Below, one piece after another: positions 11,736 to 24,044 of a stretch of 64,000 nt of DNA. The translations under genes and the position numbers were made by a program. The notes below the pieces were generated by a model. It was not told the DNA's origin. It saw nothing but the letters and a program-made list of their open reading frames with translations, and made no database searches. Location of the stretch: positions 139,942,064 to 140,006,063 of the forward strand of contig CM040126.1 in NCBI GenBank assembly GCA_022559845.1, in the 5' to 3' direction. The stretch comes from Amorphophallus konjac. Taxonomy: Eukaryota; Streptophyta; Magnoliopsida; Alismatales; Araceae. The first letter of the stretch is position 1. Every line of letters starts with the position of its first letter.

Positions 11736-12054
11736 TGGCTTTGGGTGCCGAGTTTGAAACATTTCAAACTCTTCCTATTATTTATCCGTTTATTTATCTA
11801 TTTAACGAGTAATTATCCCCCTAAATTTCATAAATACACTAATTTAAGTTTCTAGAATATGGGTCAAACCTTATGGGCTTGGTTTTTAGGTCTCTTGGTC
11901 CTATTTAAAAGGCCAGGTTAATTAAATATTGTGCCTTGTTTTAATTTAACCCAATTTCTTTTAATAATCTATTTATCTCTAGAAAATCTTAGAAAATCTA
12001 AATAGATTCTAGAAAAATTCTAAAATATTATATACAAAATTTTGGGGTATTACA

Positions 12055-12067
12055 CCCTCCCCCACTT
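12055..12067 (-). promoter_or_regulatory. G1 polypurine tract
   Basis: On the minus strand AAGTGGGGGAGGG lies directly before the 3' LTR, as needed for second-strand priming. Confidence 0.85.
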
Positions 12068-12089
12068 AAGAGAATTTGGTCCCCAAATT

Positions 12090-15005
12090 CTAATACATTG
12101 GCTTTTTAAGGGAGAGTGTACTTACATTCAAATAAATCGAAAATCTCTTGCGCATGACTTCTTCTGTTTCCCATGTCGCTTCATGTGGCGAAGTCTTGTT
12201 CCGCTGGAATTTGACCATGGGAATAACTTTGTTTCGAAGTTGACGTACTTCTTGCTCAATTATTTTGATGGGCTTTTGCTCGTACGTCAAATCCTTTTGA
12301 ATTTTTAAGTTATTATAACTTATAACATGGTATGGATCAGGAACATATCTCTTGAGCATTGAGACATGAAATACATCATGAACCTCAGCCAATTGAGGAG
12401 ACAAAGCTAGTCGATACGTCACCTCTCCAACCTTTTCAAGAATTTCAAAAGGGCCAATGAATCTTGGTGTAAGCTTGCCTTTGATGCCAAACCTCCGAAT
12501 ACCTCGACCCGGACAGACCTTGAGAAATACATGATCGCCTACTTGGAATTCCAGGTCACGCCTTCGATTATCAGCATATGACTTCTATCTATCTTGGGCC
12601 ATCTTGAATCTTTCTCGAATTAGCTTAACTTTCTCAGTAGTATCCCTTATCAATACTGGACCAAGAAGTTGTCTTTCCCCAACTTCACTCCAGCAGATAG
12701 GTGACCGACAACTTCTCCCATATAGTGCCTCAAATGGTGCCATTTGAATGCTAGCTTGATAACTATTATTATAGGCAAATTCCACTAGAGGTAAATGGTC
12801 ATGCCAGCTTCCACCGAAGTCTATAACACATGCTCTTAATATATCCTCTACTACCTGATTGGTTCTTTCAGTTTGTCCATCAGTTTGCAGATGAAATGCA
12901 GTGCTAAAATTCAATTGGGTCCCCAAAGAATGTTACCGACCCTTCCATAATTGTGAACTAAATTGAGGATCTCGATAAGAAATAATAGTGACAGGGACAC
13001 CATGTAACTTGACAATCTCCTTTATGTATAATGCAGCGAAGATATCTACATACCATCGACTTTTAATAGGTAGAAAATGAGCCGATTTTGTTAAACGGTC
13101 TTTGATCACCCATATTCCATCATGTCCACCTCTTGATTTAGGCAGTCCCATGATAAAGTCCACCCCCATACTCTCCCATTTCCATTTTGGAATTTCAAGG
13201 GATGTAGTTTTTCAGCGGACCTTTGATGTTCCGCCTTAATCTGTTGACAAGTGAGGCAATGTGACACATAGTTCGCTACTTCCCTTTTCATATTGGGCCA
13301 CCAATAATTCCTTTTGAGGTCTTGGTACATCTTGGTAGCACCAGGATGAATGGTGTACTTAGCTTTATGAGATTCTTCTAGGATCAATTTCTTAGTGTCT
13401 ACATGATCCGGTATACAAACTCGTCCCTTAAATAACAATCTTCCATTATTTACAATAGAGAAATCCGGCCGTTGCTCCATATTGGCTTTAATTTCAAATA
13501 ATATAGGGTCATCATCTTGGAGTTTGACTAGATCTTCTATTAATGTGGGTTGTGTCCGGATATTGGCTATAAAGTAATCCTCTTTCTTCTTCATATTAAT
13601 ATCTAAATTTAACTGGGCAAATTTAGAAATAAGATTGGCCATACCTTTCATGAGACTTGATAGCTTTCCCATCGGTTTCTTGTTGAGCGCATCAGCAACA
13701 GCATTCGCCTTGCTAGGATGATATTGGATAGCAAAATCAAAGTCTTTAAGGTACTCCAACCATCGTCTTTGCCTCATATTTAGCTCTTTCTGAGAGAATA
13801 GATATTTCAAGCTCTTATGGTCCGAATAGACTGTGAATTTCTCTCCATAAAGGTAGTGACGCCAAATATTCAAGGCAAATATAACAGCAGCCAGTTCCAG
13901 ATCATGAACATGGTAATTTTCCTCATGCCGCTTTAACTATCTTGAAGCATAGCAAATCACCTTGCCAATTTCTACACAGCCTAGACCAACGCCAGATGCA
14001 TCGGCATAAACTTCAAATGTGCCCCCTTCTACGGGCAATGCCAGTATAGGTGCCGTGGTGAGATGTTCCTTAAGAGTCAAGAAGTTCTCTTTGCATTCAT
14101 GTGTCCCCTTGAAAGGATTTTCCTTCCTAGTGAGTTTTGTTAAAGGAGCGGCGATTTTGGAGAAATCCTTGATAAATTGCCTATAGTAACCCCAGCCAGC
14201 GCAATGAAACTTCGAACTTCAGATACGGTGTTCGGTCGGCTCCAGTTCTTAACCGCTTCAACTTTAGAAGGATCTACTGTAATGCCTTCTTCAAAAATGA
14301 TATGGCCAAGGAAAGAGACTTCTTTAAGCCAAAATTCACATTTGTTTAACTTAGCATAAAGTTGGTGTTCTTGCAAGGTTTGCAAGCTAACCCTTAGATG
14401 TTCCTCGTGTTCCTCCTTTGTCTTTGAATAGATAAGGATATCATCAATGAATACGACCACAAATTGGTCAAGATAAGGCCGGAACATATTATTCTTCAGT
14501 TGCATGAATGCAGCAGGTGCATTAGTTAAATCGAACGGCATAACTACAAATTCATAATGTCCGTATCGGCTTCGGAAAGCTGTCTTGTGAATGTCTTCAT
14601 CCTTGATCCTCAGTTGATGATAGCCTGACCTGAGGTCGATCTTGGAGAAGTACTCCGCGTCAGAAAGTTGGTCAAACAGCTCATCAATACGCGGCAGTGG
14701 GTATTTATTCTTGATGGTGAGTTGATTCAACTGCCGGTAGTCAATGTATAATCTGAGGGAACCGTCCTTCTTCCGGACAAATAAGACTGGCGCACCCCAA
14801 GGGGATGTGCTAGGTCGAATGAAGTCTTTTTCCAGTAGCTCCTGAAGTTGCTTCTTTAGTTCCTTCAATTCTGAAGGGGACATCCTGTATGGAGCTATTG
14901 ACACTGGTGCTGCTCCAGGTGTAAGTTTAATGGTGAAGTTAACCTCCCTTTTGGGTGGTAAGCCTAGTAACTCGGAAGGGAAAATATCAGAAAATTTCTC
15001 TAACT
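12090..15005 (-). pseudogene. G1 pol: reverse transcriptase - RNase H - integrase - chromodomain-like tail
   Basis: RT (about 15005-14140) has the P-Y-R-M-S-P start, [20 protein letters not shown] and the catalytic F-I-D-D-I-L-I-Y-S. RNase H (about 14040-13650) has V-Y-A-D-A-S-G, D-H-K-S-L-K-Y-L-F and D-F-A-I-Q-Y-H-P-S-K-A-N-A-V-A-D-A-L. Integrase has the HHCC knuckle (H..H..C-L-T-C-Q-Q, about 13350-13240), a core around D-F-I-M-G-L-P-K and the T-D-G-Q-T-E-R-T-N block (about 12890). The C-terminal E-A-T-W-E-T-E-E-V-M-R-K-R end is the chromodomain/CR tail that directs chromoviruses to heterochromatin. The segments lie in at least three frames and some stops interrupt them, including within RNase H and at the RT/RNase H join. 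Domain order RT-RH-IN identifies Ty3/gypsy. Confidence 0.93.
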
Positions 15006-15172
15006 ACGAGGATTTCTTCTATCTGAATTTCCTTAGACTCGGTAACTATCACGGAGGCAAGAAAAGCTTCACATCCTTGTGAAATGAGTTTCCAAGCGTG
15101 AAGAGAGGAAATAAGAGAGGGATGCTTCCAGTATTTGATGCCAAGAAAGGAAAATCCTGGGAGACTTGGTTT

Positions 15173-16515
15173 TCAAAAGGAAATTACCCTACTACGGCAA
15201 TTTATATAGGCATCATGGTCTATAAGCCAATCAACTCCTAATATGGCATTGTAGCCTTCCATATCAAGGCATACGACATTAGCAGGAAGATTATGCCCTT
15301 CTACAGTAACTTTACTATTGGGGAAATAGGTTTTCAATTTCGTTCTCGACCCTAAAGGAGTGACTATGGTTAAATTCGATGGTAAGGGAACAAGTGAAAT
15401 AAGCAATGTTTTTGCAAAGAAACTAGCAATAAAGGAATGAGTAGCACCTGTATCAAATAGCACAAAAGCAGGATGGGAATGAATATGAATTGTACCTTCA
15501 ATGAGCTCCCCTTCTTTGGCTGTTTCATCCTCCAATACGGCATTCAATCTAGCTTGCCTCTTTTGTCCACTATTGCTCCTTGTGAATGATTGCTCTTTCA
15601 TCAGAGGACAGTCAGGCATGCGGTGCTCCCGACTTCGACATCTTAGGCATGCGCCCAAACGCTTCCAACATTCTTCGGCCGCATGACCGAATTTATCGCA
15701 GAACAAGCAAGCTGCCATGACTTGCTTATCTTCCTCTTTACTCTTCTTGTTCCGATGATCATCCATGCCGTCCCCATTCCGAGATCTCTTCTTTCTATCT
15801 CCAGAGTTATAGGTGATGCTGAATTTTCCTTGCTTCTTACTTCGCCGATCAAACTTTCAGCTCGGCTCTTCCACTTTGACCTTGAGTTTATCGACCTTTT
15901 CCAAGGTCCGTTCACATAAGTGTGCCCGTTGGACCATCTCTGCATAGGTTCGAACGTTTTGTGGGCCAAGTTGCTGGATGAAAATGGGTCGCAACCCATC
16001 CATAAAGCTATTCGCTTTAAGAAGATTTGTACTCGCTAGATGCTGAGCATAGGGTGCCAGATGAGAAAATTGTAATTCGTACTCGGCTACCGTCATCATA
16101 CCTTGACGTAATGAAGCGAACTCTACCGCCTTCTTCTCCTTCACATGCTCAGAAAAATATTTGGCTCGAAAGAGCGTTAGAAATCCTTCCCAAGTTTGTG
16201 GGGCGTCTGCAGGTGGTGTAGGTATAGACTTCCACCATATACGCGCATCCTTGTTAAGCTAGAATCTAGCAAGGCGAGCCTTCTCTTGGTCAACACATTG
16301 CATGACCTCAAAGATACGATTCATCTCATCAATCCAGTTTTCTGCTTCATCTGGATTGGAAGAACCCTTAAATCGCAGAGGATCCAAACTCTAAAAATTA
16401 TGGTGTAGATCACCAACTCCTACCCTCGCGCCAGCTTGGGCCATAGTTTGCAAAGCCTGTGTGTGACACCTACAACGGTTTGTTGCATTCCATTCCAATC
16501 GACACGATGAGCCAT
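15173..16515 (-). pseudogene. G1 gag - protease
   Basis: A plausible ATG is at 16513-16515. Gag shows the retrotrans_gag pattern E-A-E-N-W-I-D-E-M-N-R-I-F...A-R-L-A-R-F...A-R-I-W-W near 16380-16220, then A-E-Y-E-L-Q-F near 16085, and two zinc knuckles, C-L-F-C-D-K-F-G-H-A-A-E-E-C and C-L-R-C-R-S-R-E-H-R-M-P-D-C (about 15710-15610). The aspartic protease motif F-D-T-G-A-T-H-S-F-I is at about 15450-15420. An in-frame stop sits at about 16260 inside gag and a frame change near 15850-16000 separates gag from the knuckles. The protease end near 15173 is out of frame with RT. Gag forms the particle and the protease matures it. Confidence 0.88.
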
Positions 16516-16729
16516 TACAAGAATAAGGTACCTGAGAGGAGTAATAAATTTGTTAATTCTAATGGAATTAGTAGATTTATGTTAGAGGAAATTTCTAAAT
16601 AACTATCTCAACCCCGGTTCTACCCAATTTCTCTCATGGGTGGGGAATTTTCTTTCCTTGTTTCATAGGCATGGGTCCTTAAACCTTGGACTTAACCTAT
16701 GGCATGACATCCTTCCTAGGACTTCTAGG

Positions 16730-16746
16730 CCTAGGCTATGATACCA
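16730..16746 (-). promoter_or_regulatory. G1 primer binding site
   Basis: On the minus strand TGGTATCATAGCC differs at one base from the usual initiator-Met tRNA complement TGGTATCAGAGCC. It lies 7 nt inside the 5' LTR end at 16754. Confidence 0.8.
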
Positions 16747-16753
16747 CTCTAAC

Positions 16754-19700
16754 TGTCATGTCCCGAGTTTTTAATACAGCGGAAGGAATATCGGAACGTG
16801 AACAGCCGGCATGGTAAGTCTCTCGCAAGCAAGAAATCAGAGCTCAAGACAATAACATAAAAGTAATTGAACAAGTATATTTCTTCCCAAATTATAACTT
16901 TATTCCATACTAATAACCACAAGTACATTAGATTCATGACTTAACATCCTTACATCATAGACTCAAGAAAATGGAAAATTACAATAGGATTTGACTAGAC
17001 ACTTGACATCTAGGTCTTCTCTCGATCCATTTGACCTTCAATCACTCTCAGACTCGCTACTTATATACTCTGAATCTGATCCATTGGTACTTCCTGGAAA
17101 ATTGAGAAAGTAGGTATGAGAACACTAGCCCAGTAGGTATCTTCGCATCAACATGAAGGCAATATTTAAATGATTAATGTCTTAGCTCTAGATCTTAAGG
17201 CAAAAATAAGAATGCGATAAACAAGTGATATAAACCAAGATAACCAAGAATATAGAATCATGACATAACTGAGCAAGTAGGTGTGAGCGAGTATAGATCA
17301 TGAACAAGCAAGATTAATCATGTAGATGTAAATTTAGCCTTTCATGAACAAGAATGTACGAGCATGTAACTAGAAAGTACTTTACATAACCTTGTAAAGG
17401 CTATGTACCAAAAAGTCATTAACAAGCATGTAATTTCCATAAGAATGCCTCGTGAATTTCACTCATTTATAAGAGAAAGTACTCCCAGCGCAATGCGACA
17501 CAAGTATCATCGTACCCCATGGTTTATAGCACATTTCCGACCATCGGCCGTGGGGGCTAGCATGGAGCCCTTGGACACAATCCGTGCCCGGCCTTACATC
17601 TTTAAGTTATAAATCCAGCTACTTTCACGAGATATAACAATAATTTTAGCCAATAATTCAATTCCAAATAATAAATTTCATGACCAAGTAACCAAGGCAT
17701 AGAACGTACCAAAATTGATATGAGATATCAAGGAAGAATATTATACTCCAGCGGTATTTTGACAGCATAACGGTACATTCATTAAGTTTCATATCTTACT
17801 ATTGACTTATTAAACATGTATTGAGACTCTAGATAATCCGAAGACCATCTAGGAACTCAAGAAAATCAACCCCAAAGGTCAAAACCTCGGGTTAGACAGG
17901 TTCAGAGATAAAGCGGTCGTTTACCGGACCGTTTCAGGCAGAAAGCAGTCGGAGTCTAGACCATTTCATGACTAGAGTCGACGCATGAAAAAGAAGTGTC
18001 GACTCCGGAAAACTTTCTGGAGCTTGTAGTCTAGTGAATGGCCGCTTAGTGTCTTTTAGCAGTCGTCCATAGGGCCGCTAAGGTCTAGAATACAAAAAAC
18101 ACCGGTAAGTACTTTCTAAACAATTGGGCTTTAAGGGTACAACCAGCTCGGCGTCCTAGTGGGAATCCCAGGCTCACGGAGTCTTACAGAGGCCTTGAAA
18201 CATAATCCCCTAGTCTGACAGAAGGAATATCCGACGGAGAGGTTCATAAGTCCAAGAAAGTGTGCCTATTAAGTGCAAAGTGTAACTAATGGTCACATAC
18301 CGGAGTATATGTCATGTACTTAAGAAAATGACTCATAGATGAGAAAGGACCGTGATAAACAGCGATCAAATCCACCAGTAAATTAAGTTCATCTATCATT
18401 TGAAAAAATGGATTTATTACAAGAGTATAATGTTTGGCATGAAACTATCCTTAAATTAAAGTAACTTCTAAGTATTGGTGACACATGAAATCTACTGGAA
18501 ATAAATCATCAATAGACCCAAGTTTATAGATATAACACTTAAAACAAGAGTAAAACCCAATTATCTAGGCTTACCATATGATAAATAAGGTTATTCTGCA
18601 TTATGTTTCGAGTTAACATAAATACAGAATTCAGAAAACCAAACAGTCTCGTGATGATCGTTTCACTGGGCTTAGCGGTCTATAGCGAGGCCGCTAAGGA
18701 AACATATGCGGTCTGGGAGGACCGTTTCTTCCTGTCTACTGCAAACAGAAAAAAAACCGAAAATATAGACTAATCTAGGGCCTTTACATGCATAATAAAA
18801 CATGGAGACAGGTAAATATGGCCTAGTAACACCATACTAAGACATGGAGATGTCTGTGTTTGAGTGAAATAAACTGGAATTACCATTTTCTTGCTTTAAA
18901 GGTAAGGTTCATGCATGCTTTGTAATCCTAGATGCATGGTCGAGATAAAACATCAAATACTCCGTGTAGAAAACATGAAATTGACTGTAGGAAGAGGGCT
19001 TTTATTCCTAAGATCATGTTTAACCCGTTCAAGAGATAACCTACCTCGGGTCTTGTCTTTAAAAAATGAATTAAGGGCTGAAAGTTGACCCTAGTTTCTG
19101 CTCGTCTTGAATCGAACTAGTAACTTTGTGGCCTTCTAACTTCTGATCCTCTTCACCTAATATCATGAAATTTGGAGGGTAAGAAGATGGTACTAAAAGG
19201 AACAAATAACCCTAAAGAACCCCTATATAATTACCTCGTTTAGGGCTTCTAACTTGCTGATCAATCTGGCCCGATCGCACAAGTTCCTATGTTGCTTGTA
19301 TCGAACCAGCTACTTTGGATGCCTCTAACTCCTCGTAGGTTTGATCTCCTAGAATGAAATTTTGAGGATAGTTAGACCTTAGTATTATAAACAAATTCTT
19401 CTAAAGAACCTACCTCAAATTCGTCCTCCTTACCTTAGTTCCACGCGAGCCAAACGTAAGGGTCACGCATGTGAAACCTTAGGTCTATTTATAGGGTTAG
19501 CTAGGGTTTTGAGGATTAGAACGAACTTAGAGTCCAAATTAGGTTTTCAATTCGATCCTATAGCATTCTAGACTAATCCATCCAAGAGATAACATCGATC
19601 CTAGGTGATTGGGATGCCAAAGTTCCCATCTTTTCATTCCTTCTTCTATTCACGGAACCTGCGGATAGTAGCGGTCTAGTCTTAGACCGTTTTCATTCTC

Positions 19701-20044
19701 CAAGCGATCGCCCGATAGACCATTTTTTGCTTTGGGTGCCGAGTTTGAAACATTTCAAACTCTTCCTATTATTTATCTGTTCATTTATCCATTTAACGAG
19801 TAATTATCCCCCTAAATTTCGTAAATACACTAATTTAAGTTTCTAGAATATGGGCCAAACCTTATAAGCTTGGTTTTTAGGTCTCTTGGTCCTATTTAAA
19901 AGGCCAGGTTAATTAAATATTGGGCCTTGTTTTAATTTAACCGATTTCTTTTAATAATCCATTCATCTCTAGAAAATCTTAGAAAATCTAAATAGATTCT
20001 AGAAAAATTCTAAAATATTATATACAAAATTTTGGGGTATTACA
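16754..20044 (-). repeat. G1 5' LTR (right copy)
   Basis: It pairs with 8755-12054. The minus-strand TATA box is at 19485-19494, with U3 to its right and R/U5 to its left. The hairpin units are retained (about 17910-19735), some with base changes in loop or stem. It would have driven G1 transcription leftward. Confidence 0.93.
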
Positions 20045-21550
20045 GAACAGCAACAATTACGTTGACGCAAGCACCTTAATGCGTCGACACAGCCTCAACT
20101 CCAGCACATGTCAAACAGGTGATATTCTTCAGTTATGTCGACATAGGGTTCCTTCACAGAAATCGCTTCGGATGCATGTTCAAAGGATGCATCGACGCAC
20201 CCTCCCAACTGCATCAATGCACACTGGCTAAGCCCGCAGTAACCCGAGGGGATGAGAAGCAACGTCGACGCATACCTCAGGCTGCATCGACGCATACTCG
20301 TGCAACTTATAGCCTCGCTCTCTGTAGTTCAAGTAGACAGAGGCTACGTCGACACAGGGGACCAAGTGCGTCGACGCACATGAAGAAATTTCATCTGATT
20401 AAAGCTTATTCGAAGAAACACGCAAAACTTTCAAAAGTCAGCGTCGCAAGCTCCTAAAACATGTGATTCAAGGTCTAGAAAAGGTCCTAGGATAGAGAAC
20501 TGTCCTTTTGATCCTGAGGTAGTCAGAATGCATTTTTGTAAGAAGGATCTGTTAGATAACAGATTTGGGAAAAGTCACTTTTCATAATGTCCTCTTTTCT
20601 ACAATCAACCAACATATTTCACCATTGAGAAAGCTCTTAAGATGGAGATCCGTCCTTTCTATCCTAAGCTAATGAAAAAGCAGAACTGGAAAAGGTCTTT
20701 AGCCAAGAACCTTATTTTTATTCTGACCAATCAGATTGCAGATCTTGGGAGGGAAAACATCCTACCATGTCTTCTATAAGAAAGGGCCTTTTGCCTGAAG
20801 AAAGAAAGCTGCTGCCTGGAGAAGAGTCGAACAGGAAGAGAGCGGGAGAAAGGAAGAAGAGCTTGCCTAAAGCCTCTAGCAGAAAACTTGTGAGGAAGAG
20901 AAGAGGAGAGATTTGCAGCCCTGAAACAAGTCCAAACCACTCCAGTAATGTTCCACTTTTGGAATGAATTTTACACCATCGATCTAAAGCTTCTTTCATT
21001 CTATAGAGGCTACATCTTGTTTCACTACTTTGTGCTTTTGTTTTACAATTTTTACCTTAACTTTTCTGTGTGTGTGTGCTGAGCTTCTCGGCTGTTTTCC
21101 GGTACTCTATCTTAGAGAAGGGAATTCATTCTGGCTGCTGTGCAGCCATGTGGGTTCGAGAAGCTCGCTCCTCTTACAAGTTGTGTGTCAGCTGTTGTAG
21201 CGGAGTAGCTCCGCGTATGTGTGAGTGTATTGTCTTTGGCCAAGTGTGGAATCCTCACCTAGTTGGTGAGGGGTGGACGTAGGTCTGCTAGATAGTAGCT
21301 GAGCCACCTTAAAAGCTCTTGTGTTGTTGTTTGCTCTGAGATACTCCATCTTCTCTACCTCCTTCATAGATGCTGCGACTCGATAAGTGTGTTTCACGTC
21401 CCTATACTTCGAACATTTCGTGTGTTAGCGTGGAATCGTGCTTGAGATCATTTCCCTCTGCCTTACTAGTTGTTTTGGTTTTTCAAAGTGGTCAAGAATC
21501 AAGTGTGGGATCTATTCACCCCTCTCTAGATCCTCTTATACCACTCATCA
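20045..21550 (+). mobile_element. Copia A, 5' LTR, second part
   Basis: It resumes after the second GAACA and ends ..CCACTCATCA at 21550, just before the PBS. Together with the first part the LTR is about 1.74 kb. It holds a GTCGAC palindrome array (20083-20375) and a block near 21251-21315 shared with the other copia LTRs: CCTCACC/GGTGAGG stem, then GGGTGGACGTAGG, then GAGCCACCTTAAAAGCTC. The small frames in 20119-21576 have no homology I can recognise and lie in LTR sequence. Confidence 0.85.
20083..20375. repeat. GTCGAC palindrome array of the copia A LTR
   Basis: GTCGAC occurs at 20083, 20137, 20264, 20348 and 20370, plus 8692 and 8714 before the G1 insertion. Near-matches of GCATCGACGC type lie between. 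The preferred extended form is GCGTCGACGC. Confidence 0.85.
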
Positions 21551-21552
21551 AT

Positions 21553-21564
21553 TGGTATCAGAGC
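21553..21564 (+). promoter_or_regulatory. Copia A primer binding site
   Basis: TGGTATCAGAGC, the exact complement of the initiator-Met tRNA 3' end, two nt after the LTR end. It fixes the plus orientation of A. Confidence 0.93.
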
Positions 21565-21632
21565 AAGGTTCCCTGAAAATGTGGTCCAACGACCAAGGGT
21601 GATCTAATGGTAACGTCCCTCATAGCTTCATA

Positions 21633-23976
21633 GCTGAGGGCCATTCTGTCAATCGACACCCATTCTTTGATGGGGCAAATTATACATATTGGAAAAACCA
21701 GATGGAAGTTTTTCTTTGTTCCTAGGATAATCTAATCTGGAGGGTAGTCAGTCGAGGTCCTTATGAACTCTCTGAAGATGAGGATACCTGGACTGCAGAT
21801 CAGATAAAGAAGTTCACCGTCAACTGGAGTGCAATGAACGTGATGCAATGCACCATCAATCCTACAAAGTACTCAAGAGTGTCAACCTACAAATCAGCAA
21901 AAGAAATGTGGGATCGGCTATAGTTGATCTATGAGGGAACATCCGAGGTAAGGGCCACCAAGGCCAACATGCTAATATCTGACTATGAAATGTTCAAAAT
22001 GAAACTAGATGAATCTATTTGATGTATGCTAGACTCACTCAATTAACAAACTGTCTAAAATCTTTGGGTAAAGAATATTCTGACAGTGAGCTTGTAAAAA
22101 AGATTCTAAGATCTCTCATACCAGCGTGGCACACAAAAGCCACGGTGATTGAAGACTCAAAAGACATGTCTGCCATGACAGTCGTTGGATTAATAGGATC
22201 CCTCATGACATATGAGCTTAATTTGAAAAGAAACGAAGAAGAACATGAGAAAAAGAAGACAATAGCTCTCAGAGTCTAGGAAAGCACCGATGAGTCCAAT
22301 GAGGAAGAAGAAGTAGAAGATATGGTAAAGAGAGCCTTGGTGATCATGCCTTACTCACCAGGCAGTTTAAAAAATTCTTGAGAACCGGAGGTAAATTCCA
22401 TAGGAAGAAACAATCATCACAGGTAGTTAAATTCTCCAATCTCGAACCTGATCAAATTAAAAGGTATGATAAAGTCATCTGCTATCAATGCAGGAAACCA
22501 GGGCATATGCGAGGAGAATGCCCCGAGCTGCTCAAGAAGATGACCACAGCCAAGGGAAAGAAGCCCAAGGCAATGATCTCTACTTGGAGCGATGACGAGG
22601 AGGAAGACGAAAGCTCCTCTACAAAAGAATACGAAGATGACCTCTGCTTGATGGCGAATGAGAGTGAAGATCAGGTAAACACTCCCTTTGAGAATTTTTC
22701 AATTGAAGAATGGGAGGATGCGTATACTGATCTGTTTAAAAAATATGAGATCTATAAGAAAGAAAACAAGCAGTTGAAGAAGAAAATTAATGCCTTAGCT
22801 CATGATAATCCAGTCAACAAAGATCTGGAGATCCTAAAAGCTAAGAATGAAAAATTAAGAAAGCAAATCGAGGAATCTGGATCCAACTGCTCAGAACTTA
22901 AAAGCATAAAAGAAGAAAAAGACAATCTTAGAAAATAGTTAGACCTAGCTAAAATGAGATGCTAGGAATGTGCAAGAGAAAATAAACTCATCATTGAAAA
23001 GTATGAAGCCATAAAAGCTACAAATGCTGAAATGCAAAAGAATTTGAGAACGCTGAGAGTGATTTAAAGGACAAACAATCTATCCAGGAGAAAATGGTTC
23101 ATGGTAAGTCCAATCTGGACACTAGCTTGGGCACCCAGGTAAACTTCAGAAAAGAAGGGTTGGGGTTCAACCCCACTAAGAAAAAGGCTCTTGAGCTGAA
23201 GACCATTTCATTGTGCCCTGAAAAAGGGAAAGGAAAACTAATAACATAAGAACCAATAAGGAAGGATGTCTCTGAGCCCAGAATAATCAAAATTCAGAAT
23301 CTTCAAAGCAAAGGACAAAACATCAAAAATCAAAGAAGCAAGAACTAAAGCAACCGATATGCTAGTTACAGGAAACAAGCTAAACCCCCAGGTCGACGCA
23401 CTAGACAACCAGGTCGATGCACCACCGCTCAACCAAGGCTGGCTACACAGCCAGGTCGACACACCTGGCAGCTGAGTCGACGCAACTCAGCTTTTGAATC
23501 CAGGAAGAACCCTGGCCGACCTGTCTATAGAAGACAACAAAATAAAAATGGATCAAAAACATCAATCAAACTTTAGTGAAAATGTTCAGTTTGTCTCTGC
23601 CCATAGCAGGCCAAAATGGAACCAATCCGGGCCTAGATTGAACATCAACCACAATCTCCACTCTAATCAGAGAAGGAACATTTGGTTCACCAGTAAGTGG
23701 AACAATAATAGAAAACTCAATTGGCAATCTAACATGGATGTCCACCAAACCAAATTCCACAAATTCAAAAATCAGAACATGAGACCACAACTTGATCCAT
23801 GTGCTATAAAACCTATCTGCCATACTTGTAACCGATTAGGACACATAAGCAACCAATGTTGGTCTAGCCAAAAAATCAAATCATTCAAGCAAGTATGGAT
23901 TCCAAAAAGTTTACTGCATGTTTTCAACAATGACTGTGTGCCCAAATTTGCTTGGGTTCCAAAAGTTTTTGCTTGA
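21633..23976 (+). pseudogene. Copia A gag (Sirevirus type), broken
   Basis: The start A-E-G-H-S...F-F-D-G-A-N-Y-T-Y-W-K-N matches the intact gag of E. It continues through W-S-A-M-N...Y-S-R-V-S, M-Y-A-R-L-T-Q-L-T-N and W-H-T-K-A-T-V. Two CCHC zinc knuckles are visible: C-Y-Q-C-R-K-P-G-H-M-R-G-E-C at about 22480-22520 and C-H-T-C-N-R-L-G-H-I-S-N-Q-C at about 23818-23860. A long Lys/Glu-rich coiled-coil region (about 22730-23090) lies between them. The C-terminus has paired V-W-I-P-K and A-W-V-P-K motifs just before TGA at 23974-23976. In-frame stops (for example at about 21724 and 21922) and frame changes (near 22018 and 22280) disable it. Between 23390 and 23485 the coding sequence contains GTCGAC palindromes read as Q-V-D-A repeats. 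Gag should form the virus-like particle. Confidence 0.9.
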
Positions 23977-24044
23977 TCTGTTCTATGCAGGAATGCCTAG
24001 CAGCCCATCACAATCGATGGTACTTGGACAGCGGCAGCTCAAGA
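23977..24044 (+). pseudogene. Copia A pol start (protease), cut by element B
   Basis: After the gag stop the frame reads C-L-A-A-H-H-N-R-W-Y-L-D-S-G-S-S-R, the start of the copia aspartic protease with its catalytic D-S-G. It is cut after S-S-R by the LTR of B. A one-base loss near 23990 separates the stop from this frame. The rest of pol must lie beyond the right edge of the window, if it survives. Confidence 0.85.

Larger units (their letters stand above)
8755..12054 (-). repeat. G1 3' LTR (left copy)
   Basis: It is 3.3 kb and pairs with the copy at 16754-20044. On the minus strand it starts TGTAATACCCCAAAATTT and ends ..GCATGACA. A CTATAAATAG TATA box (minus strand) lies at 11494-11503, which places U3 at about 11535-12054 and a long transcribed R/U5 to its left. 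Hairpin units of AGCGGTC/GACCGT type occur at about 9919-10105, 10652-10745 and 11681-11735. Confidence 0.93.
8755..20044 (-). mobile_element. Ty3/gypsy element G1 (Tekay/Del-like chromovirus), complete but inactive
   Basis: The element lies on the minus strand, 11.29 kb, with two LTRs of about 3.3 kb (8755-12054 and 16754-20044) that end TGTAATACC...GACA when read on the minus strand. A perfect 5-bp target duplication GAACA flanks it (8750-8754 and 20045-20049). Primer binding site, polypurine tract, gag, protease, RT, RNase H, integrase and a chromodomain-like tail are all recognisable in that order, but in several frames. The first 120 nt of the two LTRs differ at 11 positions by eye, so it is not a recent insertion. 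It is inserted in the 5' LTR of copia A. Confidence 0.95.

Noticed and set aside
21541..21570. tRNA gene remnants at the TGGTATCAGAGC sites
   Set aside because: Only the 12-17-nt primer complement is present at each LTR edge; no cloverleaf or A/B boxes surround it.
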